Assembly (NCBI GenBank): GCA_002345505.1
Contig: DDWJ01000027.1
Span: 1-27,735, forward strand
From: Caryophanales bacterium UBA2289
GTDB taxonomy: Bacteria > Bacillota_I > Bacilli_A > Izemoplasmatales > Hujiaoplasmataceae
DNA: 27,735 nucleotides
Direction: 5' to 3'
Below are positions 23,037-27,735 of this stretch, in pieces (position 1 is the stretch's first letter; every line of letters begins with the position of its first letter). The notes under the pieces were generated by a model that made no database searches, was not told where the DNA came from, and worked only from the letters and a program-made list of their open reading frames with translations. The position numbers were made by a program, and so were the translations under genes.

Positions 23037-23579
23037 TTAAATACTTTCGTGATGTCTTTTGAAGTATGCTTGCGGATGATCACATACCGGACAAATGTTT
23101 GGAGCTTTTTTTCCAAAATGTAAATGACCGCAATTAATACAAATCCAAACTTCTGAGTCATTATCAGACATGAAGGCTTCATCATTTTTAAGTCTTTCTA
23201 ATAATGCTTTATATCTTTCTTCGTGTCTTTTTTCGATTTCAGCGACTTTTTCGAAAAGGAAAGCTATTTTCTTGAATCCTTCTTCTTTAGCAGTCTCAGC
23301 GAAACCTTTGTACATGTCAGACCATTCGTAGTGTTCTCCATCAACTCCGTCTTGTAAGTTAACTTCGGTTGTAGGAATTCCACCATCATGTAATAATTTA
23401 AACCAAATTTTACCGTGTTCTCTTTCATTGACAGCAGTTTCTTCAAAAAACTCAGCAATTTCTTCGTAGCCTTCTTTTCTAGCTTTTGATGCATAGAAGG
23501 TATACTTGTTTCTTGCCATTGATTCTCCAGCAAAAGCTTCCATTAAATTCTTTTCTGTCTTACTTCCTTTTAGTTCCAT
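23037..23579 (-). CDS. Rubrerythrin
   Basis: This non-haem diiron peroxidase of anaerobes reduces hydrogen peroxide. The ferritin-like four-helix domain carries iron ligands including Glu19 (FAGES), Glu52 and His55 (EREH) and the EKRHEE helix (His119). The C-terminal rubredoxin-like domain has Cys147-x2-Cys150 and Cys163-x2-Cys166 (CINC...CPVC). The domain order is classical, at 180 residues. The start at 23579 is chosen because GGAGGAGA lies six bases upstream; a longer frame from 23603 would run into pfkA. It is 13 bases after pfkA and co-transcribed with it. It points to an anaerobic or microaerobic cell. Confidence 0.95.
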   Translation of the reverse strand: MELKGSKTEKNLMEAFAGESMARNKYTFYASKARKEGYEEIAEFFEETAVNEREHGKIWFKLLHDGGIPTTEVNLQDGVDGEHYEWSDMYKGFAETAKEEGFKKIAFLFEKVAEIEKRHEERYKALLERLKNDEAFMSDNDSEVWICINCGHLHFGKKAPNICPVCDHPQAYFKRHHESI

Positions 23580-23592
23580 AATTTCTCCTCCA

Positions 23593-24732
23593 TTAGTCTC
23601 CAAAAGTTATTCCTATATCTCTGGCCGCGTTTACTAAATCTCCATGTGGATTAACAATTCTTGCTCCACCGCTTGAAGTTTGACCAGTTTTTCCTGAGCC
23701 TACTACTTCTTCGATTCTAACAGAATCCATTCTATCATTTTGGATGATAACCATTCTGCCAAATTCGTTTCTTGCAATCATGTCAACTGAGTATGCACCA
23801 TATTTTGTTCCAAGTACACGGTCAAATGTATTTGTTACTCCGCCTCTTTGAATATATCCAAGAGTTGTTACACGAATATCTTGACCAGTTACTGGTTTAA
23901 TTACTTTTTCTAATTTAGCAGCGAGTATGTCACCAACTCCACCTAATTTTATTGAATCTGGACTATCTTTATCAATGCTCTTGATAGTGACATCGCCATC
24001 AACTGGTTTAGCGCCTTCACTAACACAGATAATTGTAAATTTCGATCCCCGGTTATAACGATCGAATACTGTTTTAGCTACCGAATTGATATCATATGGA
24101 ATTTCTGGAATTAAAATAACATCTGCAGAGCCCGCAATACCACCTTCTAAAGCTAACCAACCAGCATTTCTACCCATAACTTCTAAAATCATTACACGAT
24201 CATGAGAATAAGCTGTCGTGTGTAAAGCATCAAGACTTAACATGATGTGGTCCAATGCTGTACGGTAACCGAAAGTTATTTCCGTTGCTGGAACATCATT
24301 GTCAATTGTTTTAGGTATACCAACCACGTTAACACCTTTTCTAGCAAAATCTCTAGCAGATGTTAATGTTCCATCACCACCAATGATTATTAAAGCATCG
24401 ATGTTTAATTTTTTTAAGTTTTCTATAGCGACATCAGATACGTCTTTGTATACCACTTTACCTTTGTCATCAACTGTTTTGAAGTTGAAAAGGTTGTCTT
24501 TATTACTCATTTTAAGAATTGTTCCACCTTGATGGAAAATTCCAGCTGTGTTCTTCAAGTCTAACTTGATGTAATCATTCATGTAAAGCCCATGGTATCC
24601 GCCCATAAAACCGATAACTTCATAGTTATATTTCAGAATTGCAGATTTGACAACCGCTCTTATTACGGCATTTAAACCAGAACAATCTCCCCCTCCGGTT
24701 AAAAGGGCAATCCTTTTAATTTCTTTTTTCAT
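23593..24732 (-). CDS. pfkA: 6-phosphofructokinase
   Basis: PfkA commits fructose 6-phosphate to glycolysis. The protein (379 residues from the ATG at 24732, with AAGGTG upstream; the longer frame begins with GTG) shows ALLTGGGDCSGLNAVIRA, IIIGGDGTLTSA, GIPKTIDNDVP, and later GRNAGWLALEGG and GYIQRGG. The residue that separates ATP from pyrophosphate enzymes (Gly104 in E. coli) is Gly here (GGDGT), favouring ATP. The other determinant, Gly124, is Lys (PKTIDND), as in pyrophosphate-using and mixed clades. The longer length also fits that clade. A good promoter and a possible CcpA-type site lie upstream. It is co-transcribed with rubrerythrin. Confidence 0.95.
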   Translation of the reverse strand: MKKEIKRIALLTGGGDCSGLNAVIRAVVKSAILKYNYEVIGFMGGYHGLYMNDYIKLDLKNTAGIFHQGGTILKMSNKDNLFNFKTVDDKGKVVYKDVSDVAIENLKKLNIDALIIIGGDGTLTSARDFARKGVNVVGIPKTIDNDVPATEITFGYRTALDHIMLSLDALHTTAYSHDRVMILEVMGRNAGWLALEGGIAGSADVILIPEIPYDINSVAKTVFDRYNRGSKFTIICVSEGAKPVDGDVTIKSIDKDSPDSIKLGGVGDILAAKLEKVIKPVTGQDIRVTTLGYIQRGGVTNTFDRVLGTKYGAYSVDMIARNEFGRMVIIQNDRMDSVRIEEVVGSGKTGQTSSGGARIVNPHGDLVNAARDIGITFGD

Positions 24733-24767
24733 TTTCTTCACCTTTATCCTTTAAAATAAACACTTCT

Positions 24768-24796
24768 ATTGTACCAAAATATTGTGCTATAGTCAA
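24768..24796 (-). promoter_or_regulatory. Promoter of pfkA-rubrerythrin
   Basis: On the minus strand TTGACT (24791-24796), 17 bases, TACAAT (24768-24773), 35 bases before the pfkA start. Confidence 0.78.
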
Positions 24797-24801
24797 TGTT
24801 G

Positions 24802-24815
24802 TAAAAGCGTTTACT
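24802..24815. promoter_or_regulatory. Possible catabolite-responsive element
   Basis: TAAAAGCGTTTACT matches the Bacillus-type cre TGAAAGCGTTTACA at 12 of 14 positions. It lies six bases upstream of the pfkA -35 and overlaps the rlmN stop. That position is typical of CcpA-activated glycolytic promoters. No CcpA gene is in the window, so this is suggestive only. Confidence 0.4.
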
Positions 24816-25836
24816 TTAGGTTCTTTAACCTTAATTGACCACATGCAGCGTCGATATCGGAACCCATTTCTTTTCGCAGTGTAACATTGATTCCCCGCTT
24901 TATAAGTTGCTGATAAAACTTATCAGCTCTTCTTTCATCTGTTTTTTCATATCCAAATTCGTTTACAGGATTATAAGGGATTAAATTCACATAGCAGTTA
25001 ATACCTCTGATCAAATCACTTAACTCATTAGCATGATGGATTTCATCGTTAATACCCTTTAGTAAGATATACTCAAAAGTTACTCTTCTTTTGGTTATTT
25101 CAAAGTAGTCTTTAGCTGCTTCTATAACGTCGTGAATTGGATATGCTTTATTGATTTTCATTAAGCGATTTCGCAAGTCAATGTTTGGAGCGTGCAAAGA
25201 TATTGCTAGATTAGCTTTGATTTCTTCTTTTGCGAAATCGTAAATCTTCGGTACGATGCCGCAAGTTGAAACAGTGATATGACGCGATCCAATTTGCAGT
25301 CCATGTTTATAATTTATTACACGAATAAAATTCATCACATTATCGTAGTTGTCAAATGGTTCGCCTGTTCCCATAACAACGATATGAGAAATCTTGACTG
25401 AGTTGATTTTTTGCACAGATAAAATCTGATTTACTAGCTCAGCTGTCGTCAAGTCTCTCTGCTTATTGATTAAGCCCGATGCACAGAAACTGCAACCCAT
25501 TGAACACCCTGCTTGTGAAGTAACACATAAACTTAAACCGTAATCATGCTCCATTAAAACCGATTCAATAATAATTCCATCCTTCAACTTAAACAAAAAC
25601 TTGTTTGTACCTGATGAGGACTCTTGTTTGGTCACAAGTTCTAAAGAACTGAAATCAAAGTTTTCTGCGACAAATGTTCTTAACTCCTTAGAAATATTTG
25701 TCATCTCATCGGCTTTTGTTATGTTGAGTTCATAAACCCATTTGAATAATTGATCGGCATTATATGCTTTAAAACCGCTAGAAACTAGCAGTTGTTTTAA
25801 CCCTTCGATACTATAATTATAAAAATCAAATTTCAC
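24811..25836 (-). CDS. rlmN: 23S rRNA/tRNA adenine-C2 methyltransferase RlmN
   Basis: RlmN is a radical-SAM enzyme that methylates C2 of A2503 in 23S rRNA and of A37 in some tRNAs. The 341-residue protein has the cluster motif Cys111-x3-Cys115-x2-Cys118 (GCSMGCSFCASG), VVMGTGEPFDNYDNV, NLAISLHAPN, and the second essential Cys near the end (Cys332 in AACGQL). The start codon is GTG, with GAGGAG seven bases upstream, and overlaps the TAG of the permease gene by one base, so translation is coupled to the ABC exporter genes. In Bacillus rlmN is followed by prpC-prkC; here pfkA follows. Confidence 0.97.
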   Translation of the reverse strand: MKFDFYNYSIEGLKQLLVSSGFKAYNADQLFKWVYELNITKADEMTNISKELRTFVAENFDFSSLELVTKQESSSGTNKFLFKLKDGIIIESVLMEHDYGLSLCVTSQAGCSMGCSFCASGLINKQRDLTTAELVNQILSVQKINSVKISHIVVMGTGEPFDNYDNVMNFIRVINYKHGLQIGSRHITVSTCGIVPKIYDFAKEEIKANLAISLHAPNIDLRNRLMKINKAYPIHDVIEAAKDYFEITKRRVTFEYILLKGINDEIHHANELSDLIRGINCYVNLIPYNPVNEFGYEKTDERRADKFYQQLIKRGINVTLRKEMGSDIDAACGQLRLKNLK

Positions 25837-26684
25837 TATTTACTCCTCTTTCTTGATACAACAATAATTGCTAGTAAATAGAATACCACACCGCTGATTA
25901 AAAGGTAAGCAATATGTACTATATTAGATAAAAACTGACCGCCAACCTCGTAGTTTATTCCTAAAAATATTCTCAAATTATCCGGGATATTTTCTACATC
26001 AACAACTTCCCCCATCATAACCTGTCTTAACAAGACTCCAGAATGTGATAATGGGAAAAATTTGATAACTGTTTGTACTCCAGATGGAAGATTACCAACT
26101 GGTATATAAATACCTGTTAAAAACCCAATTAAAGTACTTATAATAGAACTTGCGGTACCAAAAGCATTTTGACTTTTCAAGAATGCCATTATGAAAAATA
26201 TAAATGCTGAGCTTGAGAATACCGAAAGTAAAACAAAGCCCAGAACTTTTAATAAGGCTGTGAATGATAAAATCGACCCTCCATCAATATAAATATAAAG
26301 TTCTCCAAGGATAAGGGTTAAAAGGCTCATAATTAATCCTACTACCATTGCAGAAACTACATAAGAAAGAACCAGTTGCCATCTTTTGATTGGCGATACT
26401 TTAAAGTCTCTTATTCGATTTAAAGCAGTATCCTCTACCATTATTCCAAAAGCGCCATTACAAGTTGTAATAGTTGTAACTGAGATTACACCAGCCATAA
26501 TCCAACTGGTCATTAGTGGCCTAGCAATATCACCAACAGAGTTTTCAGTGTATCCAATCATCATCTTTCCAAGAAATATCACATAGAGACCGATGATTAT
26601 AAAAACTCCTAGGAGTGAGAAAAAAACTGACACTTTATCACGAAAATAAAGCTTAAGATTTCTCTTAACTAAATTTAGAATCAT
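25836..26684 (-). CDS. ABC-2 type exporter permease
   Basis: This 282-residue membrane protein has about six helices, near residues 17-40, 57-80, 106-130, 142-168, 177-197 and 256-278. The long extracytoplasmic segment falls between helices 5 and 6 (VEN...GQFLSN). N-terminal MILNLVKRNLKLYFRDK is typical of ABC-2 permeases. The IPVGNLPSGVQTVIKFFPLSH stretch matches the family's C-terminal signature region. It pairs with the ATPase gene upstream (20-base overlap) to form an exporter. Substrate is unknown; relatives export drugs, lipids or peptides. Confidence 0.9.
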   Translation of the reverse strand: MILNLVKRNLKLYFRDKVSVFFSLLGVFIIIGLYVIFLGKMMIGYTENSVGDIARPLMTSWIMAGVISVTTITTCNGAFGIMVEDTALNRIRDFKVSPIKRWQLVLSYVVSAMVVGLIMSLLTLILGELYIYIDGGSILSFTALLKVLGFVLLSVFSSSAFIFFIMAFLKSQNAFGTASSIISTLIGFLTGIYIPVGNLPSGVQTVIKFFPLSHSGVLLRQVMMGEVVDVENIPDNLRIFLGINYEVGGQFLSNIVHIAYLLISGVVFYLLAIIVVSRKRSK

Positions 26685-27594
26685 CTCTTATCTCCTTTCC
26701 AGTTATGTTGATGAAGGCATCGTCTAATGTACCATTTAAAACTTGAAATGATTCAATGTTTTCTTTTATGCCATTAATTATGTCGATACTATCTAAAGTG
26801 TTTTCCAATTTGATTGTAAACAAATCAATTTGAATGTCAAACCTAATGCTTTTAGCCGTTAAGTACTTCTTTAGGTCTTCTGAATTTTTTGGTTTAATTT
26901 TCAAAACATCTTTCGAAAAGTTATCTTTTAAATATGATGGAGTGCCTTTAGCAACAATTACACCATTATCAATAATTACAACATAATCAGCCATATCAGC
27001 TTCTTCCATATAGTGAGTTGTAAGAAATATTGTCATTTTTTCTTCCGTTTTTAAACGCATAATTGTATTCCAAACATTCTTTCTTGTTTGTGGGTCAAGA
27101 CCAGTTGTCGGTTCGTCTAAAAAGAGAATTTTAGGAGAATGCAGTAAGGCTCTTGCGATATCAGTTCTCCTTTTTTGACCGCCTGATAGCGAACCATATT
27201 TTCTGCTCGCTAAATTTTCTATTCCCGTCGTTTCTAAAGCTTTGTTGATTCTCTCATTCAACAATTCCTTAGATAACTTATAAAAACTACCTCTTACCTC
27301 AAGATTTTCTTTTACCGATAATAATGGGTCCAAAACTCCTTCTTGAAAAACAATACCGATCGAACTCCTTATTTCATCTTCATGTTCTCCGATTTTGAAA
27401 CCATTTACAATTATGTCCCCTTCATCTTTTGACAACAATGTTGATAATATATTGATTGTCGTGGTTTTGCCAGCACCATTTGGCCCTAAAAATGCAAATA
27501 GACTACCGCTATCAACATAGAAGTCAATGCCTTTAACGGCCTCAATATTTCCATAATTTTTTTTAAGATTCTTAACTTCTATTATTCTTTCCAT
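26665..27594 (-). CDS. ABC exporter ATP-binding protein
   Basis: This is the ATPase of a two-gene ABC-2 exporter. The nucleotide-binding domain has Walker A GPNGAGKTTT (residues 37-46), Q-loop VFQEG, signature LSGGQ (136-140), Walker B ILFLDEPTTGLDP (Asp160, Glu161) and the switch His in LTTHYMEEAD. The C-terminal ~95 residues form the extra domain seen in DrrA/CcmA-like ATPases of this type, with a final LDDAFINITGKE motif. GAGGAG is well placed before the ATG, and TATAAT at 27625-27630 (minus strand) is a probable -10. It overlaps the permease gene by 20 bases. Confidence 0.93.
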   Translation of the reverse strand: MERIIEVKNLKKNYGNIEAVKGIDFYVDSGSLFAFLGPNGAGKTTTINILSTLLSKDEGDIIVNGFKIGEHEDEIRSSIGIVFQEGVLDPLLSVKENLEVRGSFYKLSKELLNERINKALETTGIENLASRKYGSLSGGQKRRTDIARALLHSPKILFLDEPTTGLDPQTRKNVWNTIMRLKTEEKMTIFLTTHYMEEADMADYVVIIDNGVIVAKGTPSYLKDNFSKDVLKIKPKNSEDLKKYLTAKSIRFDIQIDLFTIKLENTLDSIDIINGIKENIESFQVLNGTLDDAFINITGKEIRDDSKFS

Positions 27595-27735
27595 AGATAC
27601 TCCTCATTGATTATTATAGTTTATATTATATCATTTTCATTATTTAGGAAAATTAAAAATTCGTAAAATATCATAATATTATTGAAAAAAGAAAAAAATA
27701 TGAGATAATCTCCTGACTTTTGCAGTTTTAATGGA
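27595..27735. other. Right edge: promoter region of the ABC exporter
   Basis: This stretch is AT-rich and non-coding as far as visible. It holds TATAAT (27625-27630, minus strand) about 30 bases before the ATPase start, with no good -35 partner. Nothing else is recognisable. Confidence 0.5.

Overview
The window is AT-rich chromosomal DNA from a low-GC Gram-positive-type bacterium, most plausibly a wall-less or reduced member of the Bacilli/Mollicutes side (Acholeplasma-, Izemoplasma- or Haloplasma-like). The evidence is gene content and order. TGA is used as a stop (for example at 387, 11491, 19489 and 22053), which excludes the Mycoplasma/Spiroplasma genetic code. Rubrerythrin suggests an anaerobic or microaerobic lifestyle. 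The genus is inference.

Region 1 (1-6480) is an accessory island, almost all on the minus strand. It holds an IS-end-like repeat tract, three unrecognised genes (one frameshifted), an AbiEi-like/XRE pair enclosed by 18-bp inverted repeats, and an XRE - ImmA/IrrE - PIN-like (frameshifted) - SWIM cassette. That cassette lies between two copies of a ~135-bp GTCGAC-rich direct repeat. One copy is the transcription terminator region of tRNA-Gly(TCC), so the island looks like modules accreted at the 3' side of a tRNA gene.

Region 2 (6478-10706) is core: tRNA-Gly, rsmH, rpmF and yceD (minus strand), a divergent Mrp-type P-loop ATPase (plus strand), and a convergent XRE/TPR-like regulator.

Region 3 (10859-27594) is a compact, mostly minus-strand core region. 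In transcription order it contains an ABC exporter (ATPase and permease) leading into rlmN; pfkA and rubrerythrin; rsgA-rpe-thiN with two tandem HtrA-like proteases; rpmB (plus strand, divergent); a FakA/YloV-type kinase; and recG-plsX-rnc-dnaD-nth. It follows the Bacillus rlmN-prpC-prkC-rsgA-rpe-thiN-spoVM-rpmB-yloU-yloV-sdaAB/AA-recG-fapR-plsX-fabD-fabG-acpP-rnc-smc order with specific losses and substitutions. The PASTA-kinase pair, yloU, fapR and the fab genes are gone. pfkA/rubrerythrin, two exported proteases and dnaD-nth occupy gaps. FakA plus PlsX without adjacent fab genes would fit growth on exogenous fatty acids, but the rest of the genome is not visible.

The most unusual parts are the repeat-bounded toxin-antitoxin-like modules beside tRNA-Gly, the two genes broken by single-base shifts there, the paired proteases with tyrosine/acid-rich N-terminal regions, and an Mrp protein lacking the expected cysteine pair.
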